Program-made: the position numbers and the translations under genes
Notes under the pieces: generated by a model
Database searches by the model: none
What the model saw: the letters and a program-made list of their open reading frames with translations, nothing else
What the model was told of the DNA's origin: nothing
Assembly (NCBI GenBank): GCA_937966095.1
Contig: CALCKF010000069.1
Location: 1-43,156, forward strand
Source: an uncultured Eubacterium sp.
GTDB taxonomy: Bacteria > Bacillota > Clostridia > Peptostreptococcales > Anaerovoracaceae
Reading direction: 5' to 3'
DNA: 43,156 nt
Shown here: piece after piece, positions 30,684-39,201 of the stretch
Numbering within the stretch: the first letter of the stretch is position 1
How the letters are laid out: each line of letters opens with the position of its first letter

Positions 30684-33600
30684 TCAATGCAGCTTTCTCT
30701 CTGTTACAGCATTCCTTAAAAATTCTTCTATTGCTTTAAGAGGTTCATCCTTTCCTATGGTGAACCTTATAAATGGTTCTTTCCCTCCGTTTATCATTAT
30801 TTTCTCACCATATATAGAAACCAGCCCTGCGATCACGCCGGGATCAGGCTTGATATTCTCCCATAGCCTGAATATTATCTTATATCCCTGTTGTGATATT
30901 TCCTTGACTCCAAGTATCCCGGCCAATGATCTTATCTTGGATATCTTTATAAGATTCATTGTAGCTGCAGGTATATCTCCGAATCTGTCCAGGAGTTCAT
31001 CTATGATCTCAGCCTCATCTTCATCGCTTTCTATCATGGCTATCTTCTTATACATCTGAAGCCTGAGCACTTCATTTTCTATATATCTTCCTGATATGAC
31101 CGCGGATATAGGAAGATTGAATGCGGTTTCCTCAGCTTTAGGCACAGGATCTTCTCCTTTTGCTTTATCTACTGCCTCCTCCAGCATCTTGCAGTAGAGC
31201 TCATATCCTACATTCAGCATATGCCCCGACTGTTCCGTGCCCAGTATATTTCCGGCTCCCCTAAGCTCCAGATCCTTCATAGCTATCTTAAAACCTGCTC
31301 CGAACTCCGTAAACTCTCTGATGGCACGAAGACGCTTTTCGGCCACTTCACTGAGGGTCCTGTCTTTAGTATACATCAGATACGCATAAGCCATCCTGCC
31401 GGAACGCCCTACTCGCCCTCTCAGCTGATGGAGCTGTGCAAGTCCGAATCTGTCAGCATCAAGGATTATCATTGTATTTACATTAGGTATATCCATGCCT
31501 GATTCTATTATGGTCGTAGCCACTAAAACATTATATTCACCTTCAGCGAAACTCATTATGATGTTTTCAAGCTGCCTCTCACGCATTTTGCCATGTCCCA
31601 CTATCACGTCAGCCTCAGGCACAAGACGCTCTATCTCACTGGCCACCCTGTTTATTGATTCAACTCTGTTATAAAGAACATAGACCTGCCCTCCTCTTGC
31701 CAGCTCCTTCTCCACAGCATCACGTATGACAAAATCATCCTGCTCCATAACATACGTCTGGACAGGATATCTGTCCTCCGGGGGCTCTTCTATAACACTC
31801 ATATCCTTTATTCCGGAAAGAGACATGTGGAGAGTTCTCGGGATAGGTGTAGCTGACAGTGTGAGAACATCTACATTGGTCTTCAGCTGTTTTATCCGTT
31901 CCTTATGCTTTACACCGAAACGCTGTTCCTCATCCACTACAAGAAGCCCCAGATCCTTGAACACTATATCTTCCGACAACAGACGGTGAGTCCCTATGAC
32001 AAGATCTATACTTCCGTTTTTCAGACCATCGATTATCGCTTTCTGCTGGCGGGCATTTCTGAATCTCGACAGCATCTCCACCTTGAAAGGGAAACGCTCG
32101 AATCTGTCCTTCAATGTATAATAATGCTGATTTGCAAGGAGAGTGGTGGGGACCAGAACGGCTGCCTGTTTTCCGTCAGCCACACACTTGAACAGGGCCC
32201 TGGCGGCCACCTCCGTCTTGCCGAACCCGACATCACCGCATAAGAGACGATCCATCGGAATGTTTCTTTCCATATCCGCCTTGATCTCATCTGTACATCT
32301 GAGCTGATCATCTGTTTCCGTATACGGAAAGCTGTCTTCAAATTCACGCTGCCATACGGTATCTTCAGAGAATGCGTATCCTTCCTCCTTCATTCTTGCA
32401 GCTGACACTCTTATAAGTTCATCCGCCATATCATCTACGGCCTGTCGTGCTCTTGCCTTTGTCTGTTTCCATTCATTGCCTGACAATCTGTTGAGCCGTG
32501 GTGCGACCCCGTCACCGCCAACATACTTCTGGAGCATTCCCAGCTGATCCACCGGTATGTACAAGGAATCTTCACCGGCGTATTTTACTTTGAGATAGTC
32601 TTTTTTAACGCCTTGGACTACAAGCTGCTCTATACCGGTAAATTTTCCTATGCCGTGACTTTCATGGACCACATAGTCACCAGCCTGCACATCTGCAAAA
32701 CTTTTTATATGGCTTCCCTGTGTTTTTTTCTTTTTCTTTCTGCTTTTTCTGTTCCCGCCGAAAATATCTCCTTCCCATATATAGCACTGACGTTTTTCTC
32801 CGAATTCCATCCCCGCAGTAAGATACCCCTGCTCTATCTTGATTTTTCCTGTCAGATTCTCCCTTTCAAGGAATTCGCCCATATTGCGTATTCTCTCATC
32901 GCTGCTGCAGACTATAGTGACATCGAAGCCTCTCCTTATATAGCTGTCGAGTTCTCCTTTAAGCACATCCATCCTCCCGTTGAATACAGGAGTCTGTCTG
33001 CACTGGACATTTATCAGTTTCTCAAACGGCGGTGAATTCTTTACAGTACCCGCGAACGGAGTAAAAACATACCCTTCCTTTTCATAAAGCTTAAAATAAT
33101 CCGTCCTGCCTGACATGGCTGAGAAATCTTCTCCGATCCCCCTGCCGGCCTCCAGAATAGATGCTATATCGTCAGCTCTTTCCTTCTCATAGACTTCCAT
33201 AGTTTCTGTTATCCTGGAAGGATCGTCTATGAAAATATCCGGATCATCCATATATTCCCATATATACATCGTCTCATCGTAAAAATATCCTATGAACTTC
33301 TCCATATACTGCAGATTTATCATATTTTCTGTATACTCGATCAGCTGATGTTCCCGCTGTCTGAGATCATATATCATTTCACTGCCGGGTTTCTTTTTTT
33401 CAAGATCCCTTATATACCTTCCATATGCGTCTCTTATATTTTCAGCTGCTCTTTCAAACACAGCTTTATCCCGTACGATCTGAGAGCACTGGCATATCGT
33501 GACAGAATCCATATTCTCTATGGAACGCTGGCTGTCTATATCAAAAGTCCTTATGGAATCGACTTCCGTGTCAAAAAGCTCCACTCTGTACGGATCCTCA

Positions 33601-34103
33601 CTGTCAGGCGTAAATATATCCAGGATACCTCCCCTGATACTGTATTCTCCACGGCCTTCTATCATATGCACACGCTCATATCCCATCACAGAAAGTTTTT
33701 CTTTTATCACATCTGTTTCTATATCCTGCCCAAGCTCTATCCGCATCATATTTTCCGCGAAAACACTTTTCGGAGGAAGTTTTTTTACAGCCCCTGTCAC
33801 CGGAGCTATCACGATACATTCCTCGCCTGAAGCTGCCGCCTTCAATATTTTCATCCTTTCCAGCAGATCATCGTTATTTTTTGCTTCATACTGTATAAAA
33901 GTCTCTTCCTCTGCAGGCAGCACGTATATTTTATGACTACTAAAAAAAGAAAGGTCCACCGCCAATCGCTTCGCCCTGTTAAAAGTTGAGACCACAATCA
34001 AACTCTGACCTTTTTTCTTATCTGTTATTTCTGCTATTATGGGAGCTATGCGTCCTTCCGCAGCTCCTGATATGTTAATCATTCCCTTTGTCGTCACTTT
34101 CAT
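30684..34103 (-). CDS. mfd: Transcription-repair coupling factor Mfd
   Basis: A 1139-residue translocase, full family length. N-terminal UvrB-homology region, RNA-polymerase-interacting domain (around 'AGDYVVHESHGIGKFTGIEQL' split as DYVVHESHGIGKF), then RecG-like motor motifs GDVGFGKTEVA, VVDEEQRFGVKH, LSATPIPRTLHMSL and the TRG segment 'QLHQLRGRVGRSG'. It removes stalled RNA polymerase and recruits UvrA. A lysine/arginine-rich linker (KSRKKKKKTQ) precedes the interaction domain. It overlaps the 3' end of pth by 29 bases; a GTG two codons later is an alternative start. Confidence 0.97.
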   Translation of the reverse strand: MKVTTKGMINISGAAEGRIAPIIAEITDKKKGQSLIVVSTFNRAKRLAVDLSFFSSHKIYVLPAEEETFIQYEAKNNDDLLERMKILKAAASGEECIVIAPVTGAVKKLPPKSVFAENMMRIELGQDIETDVIKEKLSVMGYERVHMIEGRGEYSIRGGILDIFTPDSEDPYRVELFDTEVDSIRTFDIDSQRSIENMDSVTICQCSQIVRDKAVFERAAENIRDAYGRYIRDLEKKKPGSEMIYDLRQREHQLIEYTENMINLQYMEKFIGYFYDETMYIWEYMDDPDIFIDDPSRITETMEVYEKERADDIASILEAGRGIGEDFSAMSGRTDYFKLYEKEGYVFTPFAGTVKNSPPFEKLINVQCRQTPVFNGRMDVLKGELDSYIRRGFDVTIVCSSDERIRNMGEFLERENLTGKIKIEQGYLTAGMEFGEKRQCYIWEGDIFGGNRKSRKKKKKTQGSHIKSFADVQAGDYVVHESHGIGKFTGIEQLVVQGVKKDYLKVKYAGEDSLYIPVDQLGMLQKYVGGDGVAPRLNRLSGNEWKQTKARARQAVDDMADELIRVSAARMKEEGYAFSEDTVWQREFEDSFPYTETDDQLRCTDEIKADMERNIPMDRLLCGDVGFGKTEVAARALFKCVADGKQAAVLVPTTLLANQHYYTLKDRFERFPFKVEMLSRFRNARQQKAIIDGLKNGSIDLVIGTHRLLSEDIVFKDLGLLVVDEEQRFGVKHKERIKQLKTNVDVLTLSATPIPRTLHMSLSGIKDMSVIEEPPEDRYPVQTYVMEQDDFVIRDAVEKELARGGQVYVLYNRVESINRVASEIERLVPEADVIVGHGKMRERQLENIIMSFAEGEYNVLVATTIIESGMDIPNVNTMIILDADRFGLAQLHQLRGRVGRSGRMAYAYLMYTKDRTLSEVAEKRLRAIREFTEFGAGFKIAMKDLELRGAGNILGTEQSGHMLNVGYELYCKMLEEAVDKAKGEDPVPKAEETAFNLPISAVISGRYIENEVLRLQMYKKIAMIESDEDEAEIIDELLDRFGDIPAATMNLIKISKIRSLAGILGVKEISQQGYKIIFRLWENIKPDPGVIAGLVSIYGEKIMINGGKEPFIRFTIGKDEPLKAIEEFLRNAVTERKLH

Positions 34104-34680
34104 CCTTCCCAGAAGTTTTTATCCTTACATTATATTTGTTCATAGCTGCATCTATTCCTTTTTCCAGAATGCAAACGACCGCTTCAGCAGCCCTTTCTAC
34201 TGCGTCTTCTATTGATTTTTTTTCATCACGCCCCACTTTGCCGATGACAAAATCCTTCCAGTCAAGGCTGCCGCTCCTGCCTATGCCTATTCTTATCCTG
34301 GGGAAATCTTCTGACTGCAGATGGCTTATAACTGATTTCATACCGTTATGACTGCCGGCGCTGCCTTTTTTCCGTATCCTCAAAGCACCCGTTTCAAGAT
34401 CGAAATCATCATATATTACCAGCACATCTTCAGGCTCCACACCATAATAATCCACGACCTCCCGAAGTGACTCACCGCTCAGGTTCATATATGTCTGGGG
34501 TTTCACCAGCAGGACTTTACGGCCGGAGATGACACCATCCCCGACCAGCGCCCTGAATTTCAGCTTATTAACATTTATCCCGCTTTTTTCTGCAATACGG
34601 TCTATTACGAGAAATCCCATATTATGCCTGGTATTTTCGTACTTCCTGCCCGGATTCCCAAGTCCCGCGATCACAAACAT
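34075..34680 (-). CDS. pth: Peptidyl-tRNA hydrolase
   Basis: About 201 residues. 'MFVIAGLGNPGRKYENTRHNMGF' (split) carries the conserved N and catalytic H; 'VKPQTYMNLSGESL' and 'DDFDLETGALRIRKKGSAGSHNGMKS' complete the active site. It releases peptides from dropped-off tRNAs. The start at 34680 follows AAAGGAG. The charged C-terminal tail overlaps the mfd start. The order prs-pth-mfd is standard in Firmicutes. Confidence 0.96.
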   Translation of the reverse strand: MFVIAGLGNPGRKYENTRHNMGFLVIDRIAEKSGINVNKLKFRALVGDGVISGRKVLLVKPQTYMNLSGESLREVVDYYGVEPEDVLVIYDDFDLETGALRIRKKGSAGSHNGMKSVISHLQSEDFPRIRIGIGRSGSLDWKDFVIGKVGRDEKKSIEDAVERAAEAVVCILEKGIDAAMNKYNVRIKTSGKDESDDKGND

Positions 34681-34696
34681 AAAATATGCTCCTTTA

Positions 34697-35647
34697 CTAG
34701 TCAAACAGCTTACTGATAGACCCGTTGGTAAATACTCTTGTCATTGCTTCAGCAAACAGAGGCGCAACGGAAAGAATCTTCATCTTGCTTATCTTCTTTT
34801 CTTCCGGTATAGGCAGTGTATTGAGAAGAACCAGTTCTTCTATGGCCGAATTTTCTATCCTTTCGATTGCCGGCCCGGAAAGCACCGCATGGGTGGCGCA
34901 TGCTTTAACACTTGCCGCCCCCATTTCTTTCAGGGCATTTGCCGCATTCGTTATAGTCCCCGCAGTATCGATCATATCATCCATAAGTATGCAGTTTTTG
35001 CCTTCTATATCTCCGATTATATTCATTATCTCGCTTTTATTCGGTTCAGGCCTTCTCTTATCAACTATAGCGATCGGAGCATTGAGCGGCTGTGCCATAT
35101 TCCTTGCTCTTGTAACACTTCCGTGGTCAGGAGAAACTATCACCACATTATCAGTCTTCTGCTCTGCGAAATATCTGGCCAGTATAGGCATGCCTACAAG
35201 GTGATCGACAGGTATATCAAAATATCCCTGTATCTGCGCAGCATGAAGATCCATAGTCAATACCCGGTCAGCACCGGACGCTACCAGGAGGTTCGCTACC
35301 AGTTTTGCTGTGATCGGATCTCTGGCCTTCGCTTTTCTATCCTGTCTGGCATATCCGTAATAAGGGATGACCGCATTTATCCTTCCTGCCGAGGCCCGTT
35401 TCATTGCATCTATCATTATAAGAAGCTCCATGAGATTATCATTTACAGGTTCACATGTGGACTGGACTATGTAACAGTCTGAACCTCTTACCGTTTCCCA
35501 GAGATTGACCGATATTTCACCATCGCTGAACTTATTTACGGTAGCCCTTCCAAGAGGTTTACCCATTATCGAAGAAATTTCCTCTGCCAATTCCAAATGA
35601 GAGTTCCCTGCAAATACTTTGTAGTTCGAAAATACACTGTTTTTCAT
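34697..35647 (-). CDS. prs: Ribose-phosphate pyrophosphokinase
   Basis: A 316-residue PRPP synthetase. 'FSDGEISVNLWETVRGSDCYIVQST', the flexible loop 'YGYARQDRKAKARDPI', and the PRPP loop 'LMDDMIDTAGTITNA' are complete. It supplies PRPP for nucleotides and amino acids. It precedes pth-mfd; its partner glmU is upstream, as in Bacillus, but only in half form. Confidence 0.97.
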   Translation of the reverse strand: MKNSVFSNYKVFAGNSHLELAEEISSIMGKPLGRATVNKFSDGEISVNLWETVRGSDCYIVQSTCEPVNDNLMELLIMIDAMKRASAGRINAVIPYYGYARQDRKAKARDPITAKLVANLLVASGADRVLTMDLHAAQIQGYFDIPVDHLVGMPILARYFAEQKTDNVVIVSPDHGSVTRARNMAQPLNAPIAIVDKRRPEPNKSEIMNIIGDIEGKNCILMDDMIDTAGTITNAANALKEMGAASVKACATHAVLSGPAIERIENSAIEELVLLNTLPIPEEKKISKMKILSVAPLFAEAMTRVFTNGSISKLFD

Positions 35648-35682
35648 TTGTTTCTCCTACCTCTACTTTCTGTTTACCAACG

Positions 35683-36375
35683 TTATCTCTTCAGTATGCC
35701 TCTTTTCTCGACCCAGCCTTCCATAGATCTGCCTCTCGCTCTTGCTACATAAAGGGCACCTCCCGGCACATCACCTGTGACTGTACTGCCCGCCGCTATA
35801 TATGCACTCTCTCCTACGGTAACAGGCGAAACCAGATTTACATTGCATCCTATAAAAGCATCGTCCTCAACTACAGAACGGTATTTTTTACTTCCGTCGT
35901 AATTTACGAACACGACACCACATCCAAGATTCACACGTCTGCCGATGTCCGAATCTCCCACATATGTAAGATGGGCCGCCTTGGCACCATCACCAAGCCT
36001 GGAATTCTTTATCTCCACAAAATCTCCCACTTTGCATCCGTTTCCGACCTCACTGTTCGGCCTCAGATATGCAAACGGACCTATCGAGGTATCGTTCCCA
36101 ACGGTGCTTTCTATTATGACGGAGCTCTGTACAGATGTCCCGTCTCCAATAACGGAATCCTTTATCCTCGTATTCTGTCCTATTACACAGTTCTTTCCGA
36201 TTTTCACTTTTCCTTCAATGACTGCGCAAGGATATATGGTAGTTCCGGGCCCTATCTCCACACCTTCATCGATATAAGCCATCTTCAGATCAATGAAATT
36301 CACTCCGGCCTCCATATATGCCAGATTCCTTTCTATACGCTTTTTTTCAATGGCTTCGTATTCATTTATATCCAT
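35683..36375 (-). CDS. GlmU-like acetyltransferase half (left-handed beta-helix only)
   Basis: A 230-residue protein that corresponds to the C-terminal acetyltransferase half of GlmU (usual length about 450). Hexapeptide repeats start near residue 37 (IGPGTTIYPCAVIEGKVKIG). The acetyl-transfer region 'LRPNSEVGNGCKVGDFVEIKNS', 'KAAHLTYVGDSDIG', 'VFVNYDGSKKYRSVVEDDAFIG' is intact, including the catalytic His of KAAHLTY. The uridylyltransferase half is missing and not found nearby. It would acetylate glucosamine-1-phosphate; a separate pyrophosphorylase would then be needed. Adjacent to prs and murC. Confidence 0.85.
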   Translation of the reverse strand: MDINEYEAIEKKRIERNLAYMEAGVNFIDLKMAYIDEGVEIGPGTTIYPCAVIEGKVKIGKNCVIGQNTRIKDSVIGDGTSVQSSVIIESTVGNDTSIGPFAYLRPNSEVGNGCKVGDFVEIKNSRLGDGAKAAHLTYVGDSDIGRRVNLGCGVVFVNYDGSKKYRSVVEDDAFIGCNVNLVSPVTVGESAYIAAGSTVTGDVPGGALYVARARGRSMEGWVEKRGILKR

Positions 36376-36385
36376 AAAACTCTCC

Positions 36386-37774
36386 TTAAAATTTTCTGTC
36401 TTTTTCCAGTATCATCTCGCCGACTTTGTAAATATCTCCTGCACCCATAGTTATGACAAGGTCGCCTTCCTCGGCATTGTTGTACACAAAATTTGCGATT
36501 TCCTCAAAGTCCTTAAAAAAGTAGACATCCTTATCAGGATCCTCTTCCTTTATCCTGTTCATCAGATTTTTTGAGCTTATCTTATATATATTCTTTTCTC
36601 TTGCCGCGTAAATCTCTGCCAATACCACCTTGTCCGCCTCCTTGAAGGCTGTGGCAAAATCATCTATGAGTGCCATTGTCCTTGTATAGGTGTGAGGCTG
36701 GAACAGGCACCACAGATTATTGTGCTTCATGTTTTTTACCGCTGCCAGAGTGGCTTTTATTTCCGTCGGATGATGCGCATAATCATCCACTATCTTGATA
36801 TTGTTCGATGTTTTTCCAAGTATGTCAAATCGTCTTTGTATACCCGTGTATCTTTCCAGTGTGTTTATGATCTGGTCAACCTCTACGCCCAGTATATGAC
36901 TGCATGCGAATGCCGAAAGGGCATTCAGGATATTATGTTCCCCCGGAACGGAAAGATTCACACGTCCCAGATCCGCACCGCCATGATTCACGGTAAAGCT
37001 CGGCATGCCGTCATTATCAAATGCCACATCAGAAGCATAGTAATCACAGCTTTCATTCATACCGAAAGTGACCACATTCGGAAGATCTTCAACGACACTC
37101 TTAACAAAAGGATTTGCATCATATGCTATAACCACTCCATCTTCAGGCACAAGTCTGGCAAATTTATCAAACGACTTGGCTATATGCTCCACATCTTTGA
37201 AATAATCCAGATGATCGGAATCTATATTAAGTATTATCTCTATCTTCGGCTTCAGGTTCAGGAAGCTGTCCATATATTCACATGCTTCCGTCACAAAATA
37301 CGTGCTCCTGCCTATATATACATTACCATTTATATCACTTAGATTGCCTCCTACCAGAACAGTAGGCTCTTTCCCTGCATCTTTCAGAATCAAAGAAACC
37401 ATAGAAGTCGTTGTGGTCTTTCCATGGGTGCCGGAAACAGCTATGCTGTTTTCATACTCTCCCATCAGCGTCCCCAGAGCCTGAGCCCTTGTTATGGCAG
37501 GTATACCCAGCTCATTGGCTCTTGCAAGCTCAGGGTTGTCCGCACCTATTGCGGAAGAATATATTACCAGCTCTGCATTTTCCACATTTTTCGCTCTATG
37601 GCCTAAATATATGTTAGCTCCTTCGTTTATGAGCCTTTCAGTTATTTCACTTTCTCTCATATCGGATCCGGAAACCTCATAACCTCTGGACAGCAGGATC
37701 TCCGCTATTGCAGAAAGCCCGATGCCGCCTATCCCTATGCAGTGGATCCTCTTGTAATTCGGCAAATCAATCAT
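36386..37774 (-). CDS. murC: UDP-N-acetylmuramate--L-alanine ligase
   Basis: A 462-residue Mur ligase. The N-terminal UDP-binding glycine loop (CIGIGGIGLSAIAEILLSRG), the ATP loop 'SGTHGKTTTTSMVS', and the C-terminal 'DDYAHHPTEIKATL' motif are intact. It adds L-Ala to UDP-MurNAc, the first peptide step of peptidoglycan. GGGAGG precedes the ATG and an extended -10 element lies about 30 bases upstream. Next to the GlmU-like gene, it groups precursor synthesis. Confidence 0.97.
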   Translation of the reverse strand: MIDLPNYKRIHCIGIGGIGLSAIAEILLSRGYEVSGSDMRESEITERLINEGANIYLGHRAKNVENAELVIYSSAIGADNPELARANELGIPAITRAQALGTLMGEYENSIAVSGTHGKTTTTSMVSLILKDAGKEPTVLVGGNLSDINGNVYIGRSTYFVTEACEYMDSFLNLKPKIEIILNIDSDHLDYFKDVEHIAKSFDKFARLVPEDGVVIAYDANPFVKSVVEDLPNVVTFGMNESCDYYASDVAFDNDGMPSFTVNHGGADLGRVNLSVPGEHNILNALSAFACSHILGVEVDQIINTLERYTGIQRRFDILGKTSNNIKIVDDYAHHPTEIKATLAAVKNMKHNNLWCLFQPHTYTRTMALIDDFATAFKEADKVVLAEIYAAREKNIYKISSKNLMNRIKEEDPDKDVYFFKDFEEIANFVYNNAEEGDLVITMGAGDIYKVGEMILEKDRKF

Positions 37775-37804
37775 TCAAACGCCTCCCTGATTATAGATAT
37801 AACG

Positions 37805-37813
37805 ATTATATCA
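37805..37813 (-). promoter_or_regulatory. Extended -10 promoter of murC
   Basis: On the minus strand TGATATAAT forms a TGn-TATAAT extended -10 box. The -35 region is poor. It lies about 30 bases before the murC start. Confidence 0.5.
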
Positions 37814-37855
37814 TATTTGCTCTTAAAAATGCGTTTTAATTAAAAAAAAACACAT

Positions 37856-37884
37856 TTGACAAAAAAAACGAATGGTATTATGAT
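37856..37884 (+). promoter_or_regulatory. Promoter of purR
   Basis: TTGACA (37856-37861) and TATGAT (37879-37884) are 17 bases apart, 36 bases before the purR start codon. Confidence 0.78.
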
Positions 37885-37908
37885 TGTCTGAAGAAATCGT
37901 TCGTTGTT
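37864..37908. promoter_or_regulatory. Candidate inverted PurBox pair at the purR promoter
   Basis: Two sites resembling the PurBox (core CGAA) face each other: CGAATGGT from 37869 and the inverted GTTCG at 37899-37903. The first lies in the -35/-10 spacer. The gap between boxes is about 19 bases against the usual 16-17. Autoregulation by PurR is inferred. Confidence 0.45.
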
Positions 37909-37920
37909 CAGAGGTGATAA

Positions 37921-38730
37921 ATGAAAAGAAGTCATAGAGTGGGCGCCATATGCCAGACACTTACCGAAGCGCCGCATCAGATTTTCGGGCTAAAATATTT
38001 CTGTGATAAATTTTCTGCTGCGAAATCCAGTATCAGTGAGGATATAACGGCCGCAAAAGAAGCGGTCAGAGCGCTGGGATACGGTTATATAGAAACCATA
38101 CCCGGTGCATCCGGAGGAGTCAGATATGTCCCTGACATCTCACCCGAAAAAGCAAGAAAAGTGCAGGAGGATCTCTGTACACTGCTGAAAGAGGAAAACC
38201 GTATACTTGGGGGCGGTTTCCTTTATACCTCGGATATAATGTACAATCCTTCCATAGTTAAAGGAATGGCTCAGATATTTGCAAAGAAGTTCAGAGAATC
38301 AGGGGCCGACTATGTAGCCACCATAGAAACAAAAGGCATACCCCTTGCTTTCATGACGGCCCATCTGCTGAATCTTCCTGTCATAGTAGTCCGCCGTGAA
38401 ACCAAGATATCGGAAGGCGCAACCGTCAGCATAAATTATTTCCCGGGCTCATCGGAACGTCTTCAGAAAATGTCTATATCCAAAAGGGCCGCCTCTCCCG
38501 GATCAAAAGCTTTGATAATAGATGATTTCATGCGGGGAGGAGGAAGTATCAAAGGTATAGAGGAAATACTTTCGGAAGTCGACATACAGGTTGTAGGCAT
38601 AGGGGCAGCCATAGTCAATATCGAACCAAAAAAGAAAAAAGTAAAGGACTATTTTCCCATAGTTTATCTGGGAAATGTGGATGAGAACAGCAAATCCGTA
38701 GAAATCATATCTAATTTTCAGATTTTTTAA
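37921..38730 (+). CDS. purR: Pur operon repressor PurR
   Basis: A 269-residue PurR: N-terminal winged helix (HRVGAICQTLTEAPHQIF, FSAAKSSISEDI) and a C-terminal phosphoribosyltransferase-like domain with 'ALIIDDFMRGGGSIKGI', the PRPP-binding loop. It represses purine genes and is released by PRPP. AGAGGTGATAA precedes the ATG. Followed by spoVG as in Bacillus. Confidence 0.94.
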   Translation: MKRSHRVGAICQTLTEAPHQIFGLKYFCDKFSAAKSSISEDITAAKEAVRALGYGYIETIPGASGGVRYVPDISPEKARKVQEDLCTLLKEENRILGGGFLYTSDIMYNPSIVKGMAQIFAKKFRESGADYVATIETKGIPLAFMTAHLLNLPVIVVRRETKISEGATVSINYFPGSSERLQKMSISKRAASPGSKALIIDDFMRGGGSIKGIEEILSEVDIQVVGIGAAIVNIEPKKKKVKDYFPIVYLGNVDENSKSVEIISNFQIF

Positions 38731-38737
38731 AAAACGC

Positions 38738-38766
38738 TTGTTTATATTTTTATTCTATTATATAAT
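38738..38766 (+). promoter_or_regulatory. Promoter of spoVG
   Basis: TTGTTT (38738-38743) and TATAAT (38761-38766) are 17 bases apart, within an AT-rich stretch between purR and spoVG. In Bacillus spoVG uses sigma-H; these boxes look like the main vegetative sigma factor. Confidence 0.65.
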
Positions 38767-38828
38767 AGTACTAATTTATATTGGATTTATACCATATTAT
38801 TATCATGGCACGAAAGGCGGTACTACAC

Positions 38829-39122
38829 ATGAACATTACTGATGTAAGAATTCGGAAGCTTAACGATGAGAACAAGATGAAAGCAGTCGTTTCCATTACT
38901 TTTGATGATGAATTCGTCGTACACGACATAAAGATTATCGAAGGACAGAACGGTCTGTTCATCGCAATGCCTAGCAGGAAAATGGGCGAAGGTGACTTCC
39001 GGGATATCGCCCACCCGCTCGTTTCAGAGACCAGAAACAAGATAAGAGATGCGATTTTCGAAGAATACGAAAAGGTACTGGCTCAGAAAGCGGCAGAAGC
39101 AGAGGCTGCTCCGGAAGAATAA
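38829..39122 (+). CDS. spoVG: SpoVG-family RNA/DNA-binding regulator
   Basis: A 97-residue SpoVG: 'MNITDVRIRKLNDENKMKAVVSITFDDEFVVHDIKI' (split) and 'GLFIAMPSRKMGEGDFRDIAHP' are family hallmarks. It binds nucleic acids and affects division and gene expression also in non-sporulating species. The start at 38829 follows AAAGGCGG; a longer frame from 38781 is not preferred. The C-terminal tail is Ala/Glu-rich. Confidence 0.96.
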   Translation: MNITDVRIRKLNDENKMKAVVSITFDDEFVVHDIKIIEGQNGLFIAMPSRKMGEGDFRDIAHPLVSETRNKIRDAIFEEYEKVLAQKAAEAEAAPEE

Positions 39123-39155
39123 TCCTGCAGCGGTTCCATTTGTTTCAACATTATC

Positions 39156-39187
39156 AAAACCTGATGTCTTAAGTGACATCAGGTTTT
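39156..39187. terminator. Bidirectional terminator between spoVG and pyk
   Basis: AAAACCTGATGTC pairs perfectly with GACATCAGGTTTT around a 6-base loop (13 bp). T-runs follow on both strands, so it serves the converging spoVG and pyk genes. Confidence 0.88.
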
Positions 39188-39201
39188 CTTTATCATTATA
39201 T

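Noticed and set aside
34529..35482. Plus-strand frame of 317 codons opposite prs and pth
   Set aside because: It is a shadow frame antisense to highly conserved genes; the translation is Cys/His/Tyr-rich noise.
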